The notes beneath the pieces are model-generated. The model saw only the letters and a program-made list of their open reading frames with translations, did no database searches and was not told the DNA's origin. Positions 51,855 to 60,612 of a stretch of DNA of 64,000 nt are shown one piece after another (the stretch's first letter is position 1; the number at the start of each line of letters is the position of its first letter). This DNA comes from Chloracidobacterium sp. (GTDB lineage: Bacteria; Acidobacteriota; Blastocatellia; Pyrinomonadales; Pyrinomonadaceae), in assembly GCA_016716305.1 (NCBI GenBank), contig JADJWP010000002.1, positions 310,001 through 374,000 on the forward strand, given 5' to 3'. A program made the translations under genes and the position numbers.

Positions 51855-51939
51855 TGGTGCTGAGGGCGGGACTCGAACCCGCACGGATTGCTCCACACGC
51901 CCCTCAAACGTGCGCGGCTACCAATTACGCCACCTCAGC
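51855..51939 (-). tRNA. tRNA-Leu (anticodon GAG)
   Basis: Read on the minus strand from 51939: acceptor GCTGAGG pairs with CCTCAGC; D-stem GCG/CGC; anticodon stem CACGT/GCGTG with loop TTGAGGG, so the anticodon is GAG (reads CTC/CTT); a long variable arm with GGA/TCC stem, typical for tRNA-Leu; T-arm GCGGG TTCGAGT CCCGC; discriminator A and an encoded CCA (51857-51855). It lies 11 bases downstream of secG on the same strand. E. coli has the same order (secG then leuU, tRNA-Leu GAG). Confidence 0.96.
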
Positions 51940-51950
51940 AATTGAAAGAT

Positions 51951-52367
51951 CTAATTATTCGCCGGCGAATTCCCCGCATTGTTTGCCGGCGTCGCGTTCA
52001 AATCCTGCTGATTCGATGCCGGAGCCGATTCGGCGTTCTGGGCGTTCGGTTCGGTCGGAACTGAGTTTGAGTTCGAATCGACAACGGCCGGTCCGGGATC
52101 GGTCGTCGTATCAGTGACAGTCTGAAGCACCGAAACGTTCCCCTGCAAAGCCGGCATCGAGATCAAAAACGCTGAGACCATGAACACCGAGGCCGCGACG
52201 ATCGTTATCTTTGAAAGGATCGACGCAGTTCCACGAGGACCAAACGCAGCACTCGAAACATTACTTGTAAACAAAGCACCGGCGTCAGTCTTCCCGGGCT
52301 GGAGCAAGACCGTTGCCACAAGTACGAGGCACGCTATAAAAAATAGTCCGTAAAGTATATAAAGCAA
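51951..52367 (-). CDS. secG: protein-export translocase subunit SecG
   Basis: 138 residues. Two membrane helices (about 2-22 and 53-73) with the SecG signature LLQPGKTDAG between them, then AFGPRGTASILSKITIVAASVFM. The C-terminal tail (about 80-138) is rich in Asn, Gln, Ala and Pro and longer than usual. It supports SecYEG in protein export. Part of the minus-strand gap-pgk-tpiA-secG run, followed by tRNA-Leu. Confidence 0.93.
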   Translation of the reverse strand: MLYILYGLFFIACLVLVATVLLQPGKTDAGALFTSNVSSAAFGPRGTASILSKITIVAASVFMVSAFLISMPALQGNVSVLQTVTDTTTDPGPAVVDSNSNSVPTEPNAQNAESAPASNQQDLNATPANNAGNSPANN

Positions 52368-52414
52368 TCTAGTGTCCTACCTGATGATCTTAGATCTCTC
52401 GTCTTCCCAGCAAC

Positions 52415-53170
52415 TTATCGATAATTCACGATCCTCGAGAAGCTTTGATGGTCAAGACTTGCCCCGCCAACAAGAGCACCGTCGATGTCCGTTTGCGACA
52501 TCAACTCCGCAATATTTTCGGGTTTGACCGATCCACCGTACAGTATTCTCACTGAAGCCGCAACGACTTCGCCATGCGATGAAGAGAGAACCGTGCGAAT
52601 ATGACGGTGCATTTCTTGAGCCTGTTCCGGCGAGGCGGTTTTACCCGTACCGATCGCCCAAACAGGCTCGTAAGCGATAATGATACTTTCCGCGTCTTTT
52701 GCTGTCAAACCATCAAGTGCTGCGACTATTTGGTGTTCTACGATCGCCTCGGCCTGCCCGGCTTCCCTTTCATCGAGACGCTCACCGACACAGACTATCG
52801 GTTTCAGGTCCGCAGATATCGCCGCTTTTGTCTTTGCGTTTACAGATTCATCGGTTTCGCCGTAAAATTGGCGACGCTCGCTGTGTCCGATGATAACGTG
52901 CGAACACCCGACGTCCTTTAGCATGACCGGTGCTATCTCACCGGTGAGTGCGCCAAATTGGTTCTCTACGGCGCAGTCCTGTCCGGCAACCGAAATGTTC
53001 GATCCCTCGAGGCGATCTGAAACCGTTTTTAGTGCAGTGAAGACAGGTGCGATGATCACTTCGCAATGATTCGCATTGGCGACCAGCGGCTTCAAAGCAA
53101 GCGCAGTTTCGACCGCTTCGCCGAGAAGCTTATACATTTTCCAGTTTCCCGCAATTACCGGTTTTCTCAT
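52415..53170 (-). CDS. tpiA: triosephosphate isomerase
   Basis: 251 residues, the normal length. Catalytic residues: Asn and Lys in AGNWKMYK at the start, His in IIGHSERRQFYGE, Glu in AYEPVWAIGTGK, and the phosphate loop in ILYGGSVKPENI. It interconverts dihydroxyacetone phosphate and glyceraldehyde 3-phosphate. The gene begins directly after the pgk stop on the same strand. Confidence 0.96.
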   Translation of the reverse strand: MRKPVIAGNWKMYKLLGEAVETALALKPLVANANHCEVIIAPVFTALKTVSDRLEGSNISVAGQDCAVENQFGALTGEIAPVMLKDVGCSHVIIGHSERRQFYGETDESVNAKTKAAISADLKPIVCVGERLDEREAGQAEAIVEHQIVAALDGLTAKDAESIIIAYEPVWAIGTGKTASPEQAQEMHRHIRTVLSSSHGEVVAASVRILYGGSVKPENIAELMSQTDIDGALVGGASLDHQSFSRIVNYR

Positions 53171-54388
53171 TTACTTGTCATCCAATGCGGCAACGCCGGG
53201 TAAGACATCGCCGGCAAGAAATTCAAGCGTCGCACCGCCGCCGGTCGAAATATGCGAGATCTTGTCAGCGAGTCCGGCCTGATTGACCGCCGCGACCGAA
53301 TCGCCGCCGCCGACTATCGACGTTGCTCCTTTATCAGTTGCCTCGGCGACAGCATTCGCGATAGCGATCGTACCCTCGTCAAACGGCTTCTCCTCGAACA
53401 TCCCCATCGGGCCATTCCAAACGATCGTTCTGGCACCCTGAAGCGCGTGTGCGAACAACGCCGCCGTGTCCGGGCCAATATCGAGGCCAACTAGTCCGGC
53501 GTTCGTGAATTCGATCTGGATTGCCTTCCGCGAATTGATCGGGTCGTACGAATCGACGACCTGATGATCGGTCGGCAGCAAAAGTTCGACGCCGGCATCT
53601 CTTGCTCTCGCTTCGATCTCAAGGGCCTTCGGCATCATGTCATCTTCGACCAGCGACTTTCCTACCGTAAACCCCTGGGCCTTGAAGAATGTGTAAGCCA
53701 TCGCACCGCCGATAAGTAGTTTGTCGACCTTTCGTTCGATCAGCGATTGTATAACCGGGATCTTGTCTGAAACTTTCGCCCCGCCGAGGATCGCAACGAA
53801 CGGGCGTTCTGGATCGTTCAATGCCTTACCGAGAAATTCGAGTTCCTTCTCCATCAAGAGGCCCGCAACACAAGTCTCGACATAGTGCGTGATTCCCTCG
53901 GTAGAGGCATGTGCCCGGTGGGCGGTACCGAACGCATCATTGACGTAGACATCGATCCCCTCGGCCAGCGATCGTGCAAATACAGGGTCGTTCTTCTCTT
54001 CTCCGCTGTTAAGCCGCAGATTTTCAAGCATCAAGACTTCGCCGGCATTCAGCTCTGCGATCTGATCGGCGAGTTCGTCACCCTCGAACTTCACGGTCGT
54101 TGTTAGCAGTTCGGATAATGCCCCAGCCACCGGGCGAAGTGAGTATTTAGCTTTGTTGAACGGTAGACCTTTTTCTTCGGCCTTCTTCTGATCTTTCAGG
54201 GGCCGCCCGAGATGCGAGGCCAGGATTATCCTGGCTCCCTGGCCGCGAGCGAATTCTATTGTCGGAACAGCGCCTCGAATTCGAGTGTCATCCTCAATTT
54301 TCCCATCCTTGATCGGCACATTGAAATCCACGCGGATGAAGACAGTTTTATCCTTAAGCTCAACATCCCCAATACTTTTCTTCTGCAT
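53171..54388 (-). CDS. pgk: phosphoglycerate kinase
   Basis: 405 residues. Signature RVDFNVPIKDGKIEDDTRI near the start, ILASHLGRP, FVAILGGAKVSDKI, and nucleotide-binding IVWNGPMGMFEE and GGGDSVAAVNQ, closing with HISTGGGATLEFLAG. It transfers phosphate from 1,3-bisphosphoglycerate to ADP. Its stop directly abuts the tpiA start, and gap lies 83 bp upstream. Confidence 0.96.
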   Translation of the reverse strand: MQKKSIGDVELKDKTVFIRVDFNVPIKDGKIEDDTRIRGAVPTIEFARGQGARIILASHLGRPLKDQKKAEEKGLPFNKAKYSLRPVAGALSELLTTTVKFEGDELADQIAELNAGEVLMLENLRLNSGEEKNDPVFARSLAEGIDVYVNDAFGTAHRAHASTEGITHYVETCVAGLLMEKELEFLGKALNDPERPFVAILGGAKVSDKIPVIQSLIERKVDKLLIGGAMAYTFFKAQGFTVGKSLVEDDMMPKALEIEARARDAGVELLLPTDHQVVDSYDPINSRKAIQIEFTNAGLVGLDIGPDTAALFAHALQGARTIVWNGPMGMFEEKPFDEGTIAIANAVAEATDKGATSIVGGGDSVAAVNQAGLADKISHISTGGGATLEFLAGDVLPGVAALDDK

Positions 54389-54471
54389 AAAAGATCAAAC
54401 AAACTACCAGTCCAAGCTTCGTGTCCGCAATTCGTTTTAGCATGCGGCATCAGCGGCAGTGCGTCTCTGGC

Positions 54472-55479
54472 TCATATTCCCTTCGATGCAATGAATTTCA
54501 CGAGATCGCGGACGCGGCAGGAATAGCCCCATTCGTTGTCATACCATGAAAGGATCTTGATCGCGGTTCCGCCGATGACCTTCGTGTTCTCGGCGTCAAC
54601 GATCGAGGAATTCGGATTGCCGCGAAAATCGATGGAAACGAGCGGTTCTTCAGAAAATGCCAGAATCCCCTTCATCTCTTCATTTGCGGCGTCTTTCAAC
54701 ACCTGATTCACTTCTTCCGTCGTTGTTTCCTTTTCAACGTTCATGACAACGTCAACGAGCGAAACGTTCGGCGTCGGGACGCGGACTGAAATACCGTCGA
54801 ATTTGCCTTTCAACTCAGGTATAACGAGGGCAACGGCCTTTGCTGCTCCGGTCGAAGTTGGGATCATTGACATCGCGGCTGCACGCGCCCTCCGGAGGTC
54901 CTTATGAGGCAGATCCAAAAGTTGTTGGTCATTCGTGTAGCTGTGGATCGTATTCATCAGAGCGTTCTTGATCCCGAACTTTTCATGGATGACCTTTGCG
55001 ACCGGTGCGAGACAGTTCGTCGTGCACGAAGCATTGGAAATTATGTGGTGATTGGCAGCGTCATACATGTCCTCATTGACACCCAGAACAATTGTCACGT
55101 CTTCGCCTTTTGCAGGTGCGGAAATAATGACCTTTTTAACAGTTCCCCGCAGATGTTTCGACGCGTCTTCAGCTTTTGTAAACCGTCCGGTCGATTCGAT
55201 GACGATCTCCGCTCCTACCGATTCCCAATCGATCAGTGCCGGGTCCTTTTCGGAGAAGACCTTGAATGAATCTCCATCGACCGTGATCAGGTCGCCTTCG
55301 GCAGAGATCTCATTATCGAGATTGCCCATTATCGAGTCGTATTTCAGAAGGTGCGCGAGGGTTTTCGTGTCAGTAAGGTCGTTTACTGCCACAAAATCGA
55401 TGTCTTTATCACCCAAACAGGTTCTGAGAACGTTTCTGCCGATCCTTCCAAAACCATTGATGCCAACTTTGATGCCCAT
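54472..55479 (-). CDS. gap: glyceraldehyde-3-phosphate dehydrogenase
   Basis: 335 residues. NAD-binding VGINGFGRIGRNVLRTCLG; Asp after Asn in VAVNDLTDTK, the NAD-preferring form; catalytic Cys in SNASCTTNCLAPVAKVI; Arg/Thr phosphate sites in IPTSTGAAKAVA and SWYDNEWGYSCRVRDLV. First gene of the glycolytic operon; a ribosome site GGAGGAGG lies about 11 bases before the start. Confidence 0.96.
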   Translation of the reverse strand: MGIKVGINGFGRIGRNVLRTCLGDKDIDFVAVNDLTDTKTLAHLLKYDSIMGNLDNEISAEGDLITVDGDSFKVFSEKDPALIDWESVGAEIVIESTGRFTKAEDASKHLRGTVKKVIISAPAKGEDVTIVLGVNEDMYDAANHHIISNASCTTNCLAPVAKVIHEKFGIKNALMNTIHSYTNDQQLLDLPHKDLRRARAAAMSMIPTSTGAAKAVALVIPELKGKFDGISVRVPTPNVSLVDVVMNVEKETTTEEVNQVLKDAANEEMKGILAFSEEPLVSIDFRGNPNSSIVDAENTKVIGGTAIKILSWYDNEWGYSCRVRDLVKFIASKGI

Positions 55480-55533
55480 TGTTTAACGGTTCCTCCTCCG
55501 ATGCGGTCGTATTAAAGAGTTAGTAAAACTCTG

Positions 55534-55562
55534 AAGATAACCTAAATCACACCAAAGTTCAA
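55534..55562 (-). promoter_or_regulatory. candidate promoter of the gap operon
   Basis: On the minus strand TTGAAC (55562-55557), 17 bp, TATCTT (55539-55534): four of six matches in each hexamer, about 55 bases upstream of gap. A short hairpin AGAGTT/AACTCT sits in the leader. Confidence 0.4.
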
Positions 55563-55666
55563 AAGACACCCGAATCGTATCGGATGAGGGTATTTTCCGC
55601 CCCATTCGTCCCAAAATTGTTGAAACAATACGAATTACGGCCTCGTAGTAAGCGATTGAGTTTTAC

Positions 55667-55682
55667 GCGGTGAAACCACCGC
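55667..55682. promoter_or_regulatory. 6-bp inverted repeat in the TolC-like gene leader
   Basis: GCGGTG (55667-55672), 4-base spacer, CACCGC (55677-55682), 28 bases before the start codon. It could be an operator or mRNA hairpin near the ribosome site; no T-run follows. Confidence 0.3.
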
Positions 55683-55710
55683 ATTGACCTAAAACCGGAG
55701 CAAACCGTAA

Positions 55711-57528
55711 ATGACCATTTCTCGTCGTAAACGAATCAATTTTCTTGCCGTCTGTTTATTTGCTACTGCGGCTGTCACGGCCGATGCACAGGATCAGCAG
55801 GTCGCAAAGGTTGTTCCATCGCCGGCAAAGCTGACGTCTGCCGTTGATGATCCTGTTCCGACACTCGGTGATGGCCGGGGCATAAGCTTTGACACGGGGC
55901 GAACGAACCTCGCGAGAGTTGGTGTTCAGACCGGAACGACCCTGCCGTTGACGCTCGATGACGCGATTCGCAAAGCATTGGAGAACAACAACAACATCGA
56001 ACTGACTCGTGACGACGTGAGATTTCAGGAAACACAGATCCGTTCGATCCAGGGATTCTATGATCCGGTATTTTCAGTGACGCCTACCTACACGAGAAAT
56101 TCAACTACCGGATCAAGCGCCACTAACGATTTCAACATCAATTCAAATTTGCTTCAGCAGCTTGGCACCGGTGGAAATTTCTCTGCTTTCTTCAACACTT
56201 CCAGGACCGAGAACGCATTTGCTCAGGCGCAGGTAAGCTCCGGTCAATTGGTCTCGTCCGGATCGAGCATATATACGTCTAGCTACGGTATCCGTTATAC
56301 CCAGCCATTATTCCGAAATCTCAAGACGGACAGCACACGCCGCAATTTGAAGATCGCCAGGCGCCGGCTCGAACAGACCGACGCCGATTTCAGGCGGCAG
56401 ACGATAGAGACCATCGCACAGGTCCAGCGAGCATATTGGGATCTGGTATTCGCATTACGAGATCAGCAGAATCGCCTGGCGAATCTCGAATTAACCCGCG
56501 AAAGTCTGCGCCAGGTAGATGCACGGATCGCGGCAGGAGCCGCGGCGCCACTTTCAAAGGCAGAGGTCGAGACCGAACTTGCAAACCGTGAAGGCGACCT
56601 GCTGATAGCGACACAGCAGGTATCGATCGTTGAGAATCAGTTGAAACAGCTGTTGCTTCGTGACGTGACAGCAGCTGAATGGTCGCAGACGTTTGTGCCG
56701 ACCGATCGCCCTGCCTTCAGCACCGATCCGATCAGTCTTGACGATGCTGTCAAAGATGCCATGGACAACCGTTATGAGCTTCGTCGTCTCAAGCTCGCAA
56801 AAGACATCAACGACATCGATATTGACTATTTCAGGAATCAGACCAAGCCGCAGATAGACCTGAATACGACATTTTCGTTGGATGGCTTATCGCAAGGCGG
56901 CACGAATTCTGCGTTCACGACAACACTTTTGACATCGCAGCAGGACATCTTTTTACTTGCTCGCGAGAATGAAACACGCGCGATCTTGAATCTTCCCGGC
57001 CTGCCGCAGGTTGTCAATCCGCCCGTTTTCGTGCCGGCCCAGCCGTCATTTCTCTTTGGTGGATTCGGGCGCTCGCTGGCGAATACGTTCAGAAGCGATG
57101 CTCCGAATTTTTCGGTCGGCGTTACGATCTCGTTTCCATTCAGGAATCGTACGGCAAAGGCCAACCTTGCCGGGGCCGAGATCCAGAAAAGTCAGATCTC
57201 AACACAGTTGCGGGCTCAAGAGCAAACGGTGATCGTCGAGGTAAGAAACGCCGTACAGGCGGTCGAGACCGCCCGCCAGCGTGTTTTAACGGCAAGACGA
57301 GCCCGTGAGAATGCGCAGATCCAGGCAGACGGCGAGAGGCGGCTGTTCGACTCAGGCCGATCAACGACCTTCTTGCTATTTCAGCGGGAAAACGCCCTGA
57401 CCAATGCGCGAAATGCAGAGATCCGTGCCGAGACTGACTACAATAAGGCCCTCGCGGATCTTCAAAAGGCAACATCCACGACATTCCGTGTGAACAATAT
57501 CGACGTGCAGTCACCGATCGATAGATGA
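55711..57528 (+). CDS. TolC-family outer membrane protein
   Basis: 605 residues, larger than E. coli TolC (about 490). Signal peptide (about 1-26, FLAVCLFATAAVTADAQ). Two TolC-type repeats: LPLTLDDAIRKALENNNNIEL ... and ISLDDAVKDAMDNRYELRRLKL, each opening a long helical hairpin; the coiled-coil region ETIAQVQRAYWDLVFALRDQQ and beta-barrel strands GIRYTQPLFRN and VGVTISFPFRNRTAKANL. A C-terminal segment QISTQLRAQEQTVIVEVRNAVQAVE follows. It forms the outer-membrane exit duct of an efflux or type I secretion system. No RND pump, ABC or adaptor gene lies next to it, so its partner is elsewhere. Terminator follows. Confidence 0.88.
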   Translation: MTISRRKRINFLAVCLFATAAVTADAQDQQVAKVVPSPAKLTSAVDDPVPTLGDGRGISFDTGRTNLARVGVQTGTTLPLTLDDAIRKALENNNNIELTRDDVRFQETQIRSIQGFYDPVFSVTPTYTRNSTTGSSATNDFNINSNLLQQLGTGGNFSAFFNTSRTENAFAQAQVSSGQLVSSGSSIYTSSYGIRYTQPLFRNLKTDSTRRNLKIARRRLEQTDADFRRQTIETIAQVQRAYWDLVFALRDQQNRLANLELTRESLRQVDARIAAGAAAPLSKAEVETELANREGDLLIATQQVSIVENQLKQLLLRDVTAAEWSQTFVPTDRPAFSTDPISLDDAVKDAMDNRYELRRLKLAKDINDIDIDYFRNQTKPQIDLNTTFSLDGLSQGGTNSAFTTTLLTSQQDIFLLARENETRAILNLPGLPQVVNPPVFVPAQPSFLFGGFGRSLANTFRSDAPNFSVGVTISFPFRNRTAKANLAGAEIQKSQISTQLRAQEQTVIVEVRNAVQAVETARQRVLTARRARENAQIQADGERRLFDSGRSTTFLLFQRENALTNARNAEIRAETDYNKALADLQKATSTTFRVNNIDVQSPIDR

Positions 57529-57568
57529 TCTGCCTTCTGATCTGATCCGAACTACATCCGCCGGAGAA

Positions 57569-57603
57569 TAAAAGCGTCTCGTTCGAGACGCTTTTAGTTT
57601 TTC
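57569..57603 (+). terminator. Rho-independent terminator after the TolC-like gene
   Basis: TAAAAGCGTCTC (57569-57580), loop GTTC, GAGACGCTTTTA (57585-57596): a perfect 12-bp stem followed by GTTTTTC. It lies 40 bases past the stop. Confidence 0.9.
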
Positions 57604-57627
57604 AATAACTTTGCGACAATCGAGCCG

Positions 57628-58425
57628 GTGAAGATCTCAGCGGTAATAATTTCCTTTAACGAGGAAAAGAACATCGAGTCCGCGATCCGCTCCGTCGATT
57701 GGGCGGACGAGGTCCTCGTGGTCGATTCCGAAAGTACCGATCAGACCCGCGAGATCGCCGGAAGACTCGGCGCCAAGGTTATCGTGAGGCCTTGGCCAGG
57801 CTTTGCCGAGCAAAAACAGTTCGCAACCGACGCCGCTGAGAACGACTGGATATTCAGCCTTGACGCTGACGAAAGAATGACGCCACGTCTAAGGGACGAG
57901 ATCCTCGAACTCGAACGATCGAATGACATCGCCGACGGGTATCGAGTTCGACGGCTTTCTTACTATATGGGAAGACCGATCCGACACAGCGGTTGGTATC
58001 CGGATCGTCAACTACGTTTTTTTGATCGGAGAAAAGCAAGCTGGAAAAAGCAGTTGATCCATGAATCGGTCGTTATGGTTTCAGGTTCAGCGACTTCAGA
58101 TCTTGACGGCGATATCGAGCATTTCAGCGTAGATAATGCAGCCCATCATCACAAGATGATCGGCGAACGCTACGCTCCACTTTCGGCTCAACAGATGTTT
58201 AATTCGGGTCGGAGAACCACACCGCTGAAGGTCGCTTTTGTCGGCCCCGCAGCGTTTCTTAGATCATTCATTTTGCGACTTGGTTTCCTCGATGGCCTTC
58301 CTGGGTTCTGCATCGCCAGGTTTGGCGCATATCACGCGTTTCTGAAGCATCTTTTGCTATGGGAACTTCAAACCAGCGCAAAGAATGGCGGACAAATGTC
58401 CCCTCCGACAACCAAACAGGATTAA
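57628..58425 (+). CDS. glycosyltransferase family 2 (WaaE/KdtX-like)
   Basis: 265 residues from a GTG at 57628. GT-A fold: VIISFNEEKNIESAIRSV, VLVVDSESTDQT, and DxD-like SLDADERMTPRL; then the longer C-terminal part YYMGRPIRHSGWYPDRQLRFFDRRK, which is the WaaE/KdtX feature (LPS core beta-1,4-glucosyltransferase). It adds a sugar to a lipid-linked or LPS core acceptor at the inner face of the inner membrane. The neighbours give no further clue. A terminator precedes it, so it has its own transcript. Confidence 0.86.
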   Translation: MKISAVIISFNEEKNIESAIRSVDWADEVLVVDSESTDQTREIAGRLGAKVIVRPWPGFAEQKQFATDAAENDWIFSLDADERMTPRLRDEILELERSNDIADGYRVRRLSYYMGRPIRHSGWYPDRQLRFFDRRKASWKKQLIHESVVMVSGSATSDLDGDIEHFSVDNAAHHHKMIGERYAPLSAQQMFNSGRRTTPLKVAFVGPAAFLRSFILRLGFLDGLPGFCIARFGAYHAFLKHLLLWELQTSAKNGGQMSPPTTKQD

Positions 58426-58497
58426 ACAACATCAAACCTTTCGTACATTCCTGTTTTTGCGTTATATTTTAAAAGGCCCTTGTCGATCGTGATAATT

Positions 58498-59121
58498 ATG
58501 AAAGCCCTAATAGCTTCGTCCATTTTGATGGTCCTTGTTTCGGCCGGCGTTTCTGCGCAAAAAGGTATCGACACCCAAACCCAGAAGATCAAAGACGATA
58601 CGAACAAAACTACGTCACGCGAAACAGATGTCACCCGATCGTTCGACTGGGGCAAGGGAAAGACACAGACGCGTGAACGACTTGCGAACCCTTATCAACT
58701 GAACGCGAGACGCGATGTTCTCGTCGAAATGATACAGCAGGTCCTACGCGAAAAGAAGATCGTTATTGACGAACCGTCGTCCAGGCTGAATGATGGCATC
58801 ATCATCACTCAACCGTTCGTGTTTGGTAAGGGGCCAACGATCGCAACGGCCGAGCTGAAGAGATACGGCATTCTCGAATTTGCTGATACTGCCTGGTCGA
58901 GAGGACAGTACAGTCTGACCATCGAAGTTCAATCGATCGATGGCGTTAAGAATAATGTTTCTGTCAACGCAAAGGTCGAGGGCCGGTCAGGCACCGGTTT
59001 GACGACGGAATGGGTGACAGTTAGGAGTTCGGGCCTTGCTGAAGAGGAATTTTTGACGAAGCTCGTCGAGGCCGTCACTGGCCGATCTCTTGACGAGCCG
59101 CAGACCATAGATCAGGAATAG
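58498..59121 (+). CDS. hypothetical secreted protein
   Basis: 207 residues from the ATG at 58498; in-frame TTG and GTG starts 6 and 3 codons earlier would spoil the signal peptide (KALIASSILMVLVSAGVSAQ). After a polar linker (about 21-50) there is an alpha/beta domain (about 60-200) with RDVLVEMIQQVLREKKIVID, IIITQPFVFGKG, GQYSLTIEVQSID and LAEEEFLTKLVEAVTG. The helix-strand order is reminiscent of the BamC/DUF4136 type of envelope domain, but no family is recognised with confidence. It starts 72 bp after the glycosyltransferase and is followed by two more secreted-protein genes with tiny gaps. Confidence 0.68.
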   Translation: MKALIASSILMVLVSAGVSAQKGIDTQTQKIKDDTNKTTSRETDVTRSFDWGKGKTQTRERLANPYQLNARRDVLVEMIQQVLREKKIVIDEPSSRLNDGIIITQPFVFGKGPTIATAELKRYGILEFADTAWSRGQYSLTIEVQSIDGVKNNVSVNAKVEGRSGTGLTTEWVTVRSSGLAEEEFLTKLVEAVTGRSLDEPQTIDQE

Positions 59122-59123
59122 GA

Positions 59124-59687
59124 ATGGAATCCATTGCTCGAAAGACGCTTTTTTTGGCCGTGTTGAATTTTACGGTCTGTGTCTTTATGTCCAATGATCT
59201 GTTTGCTCAGTCGAGTTCTGCGGAAAATCCGTTCCCGAGTCGTAACAGCGGCCGCATTGAGTTGCCAAACAACATGCAGGAAATGCTTCAAAAGCAGCGG
59301 TCGGCAAAGTTGAAGCGCGAACACGAGGAAATGCTAAAACGCGGCGAGACCGCACTTTCCATAGCGTCCGAGTTAGACGAAGCGTACGCAAAAAATGAGT
59401 CCCTCACGCCCGCCGAACGCAAGAAACTGGAAGATCTCGAAGAATTGGTTGAAAAGATCCGTAAAGACCTTGGCGGCGACTCCGATGGTGTAACGGACTC
59501 TCGGCTTGTTGACGATGCCGAGGAAAAGCCTGCATCAACTAAAGACGCGATCAGCTTTCTTAAGAATTCTACGGTAAAGTTGTTTGACGAACTTAAGAAG
59601 ACGTCGCGATTCACGATCTCCGCTATCGCGATCCAGAGTTCCAATACCGTTATACGATTGGCTAGATTTCTTCGACTTCACAAGTAG
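59124..59687 (+). CDS. hypothetical secreted coiled-coil protein
   Basis: 187 residues. The start follows AGGAATAGGA and lies 2 bases after the previous stop. Signal peptide (about 1-29, FLAVLNFTVCVFMSNDLFAQ). A coiled-coil-like, highly charged middle (about 50-110: MQEMLQKQRSAKLKREHEEM, ELDEAYAKNESLTPAERKKL). The C-terminus has a hydrophobic amphipathic helix (FTISAIAIQSSNTVIRLARF). No family recognised. Linked to the genes on either side by 2 and 16 bases, so an operon is likely. Confidence 0.68.
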   Translation: MESIARKTLFLAVLNFTVCVFMSNDLFAQSSSAENPFPSRNSGRIELPNNMQEMLQKQRSAKLKREHEEMLKRGETALSIASELDEAYAKNESLTPAERKKLEDLEELVEKIRKDLGGDSDGVTDSRLVDDAEEKPASTKDAISFLKNSTVKLFDELKKTSRFTISAIAIQSSNTVIRLARFLRLHK

Positions 59688-59703
59688 TACACTTGACGCC
59701 ACT

Positions 59704-60609
59704 ATGCAAGCCGCAGTCCGATCGTTGTTCCTGATCGCAGCGATATTCACACTCCCCGTTGTTGTCCTCGGCCAAACAGATGAAGATGATGTCTTGGAGG
59801 TCGATTCAACATTAGTTGTGTTGAATGCTGCGATCACGGACTCAAACGGCCGCCATGTAAGCGGACTCCTGCAGCGTCAGTTTTCGGTACTCGAAAATGG
59901 CATTCCACAGGATATCTCGTATTTTGCCGCAGAAGAGACACCCTTTGCCGCTGTCATTTTGCTCGACACATCGGGCAGTATGGGCCGAAATGTCAGCCTG
60001 GCCCGTGCAGCGGCGATCAGGTTCCTGGACGGCATCCGCTACAGCGACGCCGTCGCGATCTACCGGTTTGATTCGAAAGTGTCCCTTGTACAGGATTTTT
60101 CAAACAGCCGCGACGTATCCGAAAAGATCTACGATCTGAGATCAGACGGAATGACCGTTCTGAACGATGCGATCTATGTCGCAGCCGAAAAGCTTGCGAA
60201 CCGACCCGAAAAGCGTCGTGCGATCATCGTCCTCTCAGACGGCGCCGATACGCAAAGCGGGCGGTCGGCCGATCGGGCGCTAAAGGCCGCACTGGCCGCA
60301 AACGCGGTCCTCTATACGGTTGACATGACACCCGTGGATGGGCGATCCGGCAGCGGCGGAATGAATCGGGAGACCCTTAAACACTTCGCGGAAAGGTCGG
60401 GCGGGACGTTTGTTGCGACACCTGCCGGGACGGCCTTACGTGAAGCTTTCGAAAAGATCGTCGACGAGCTTGGCGTTGTTTATACGATCGGATATTCGCC
60501 GAAGAACGAGAACAAGGACGGGAAATGGCGCTCGATCGAACTACGAGTCGCCCGGCCAAACCTGACGATCCGCACTCGTAAGGGCTATCACGCTATCAAG
60601 ATAAAATGA
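59704..60609 (+). CDS. secreted VWA domain protein of the acidobacterial VWFA-related type
   Basis: 301 residues from the ATG at 59704, which gives a signal peptide (VRSLFLIAAIFTLPVVVLGQ); upstream codons only extend it. A beta-sandwich segment (about 25-75, LEVDSTLVVLNAAITDSNGR and FSVLENGIPQDISYFAAEE) precedes the von Willebrand A domain with an intact metal site (MIDAS) LLDTSGSMGRN, later Thr in GMTVLNDAIYVA and Asp in VLSDGADTQSG. The C-terminal strand LGVVYTIGYSPKNENKDGKWR then RVARPNLTIRTRKGY closes the TIGR03436 'VWFA-related' pattern. Probably binds a protein partner in the periplasm or outside. Third gene of a secreted-protein cassette. Confidence 0.88.
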   Translation: MQAAVRSLFLIAAIFTLPVVVLGQTDEDDVLEVDSTLVVLNAAITDSNGRHVSGLLQRQFSVLENGIPQDISYFAAEETPFAAVILLDTSGSMGRNVSLARAAAIRFLDGIRYSDAVAIYRFDSKVSLVQDFSNSRDVSEKIYDLRSDGMTVLNDAIYVAAEKLANRPEKRRAIIVLSDGADTQSGRSADRALKAALAANAVLYTVDMTPVDGRSGSGGMNRETLKHFAERSGGTFVATPAGTALREAFEKIVDELGVVYTIGYSPKNENKDGKWRSIELRVARPNLTIRTRKGYHAIKIK

Positions 60610-60612
60610 CTG

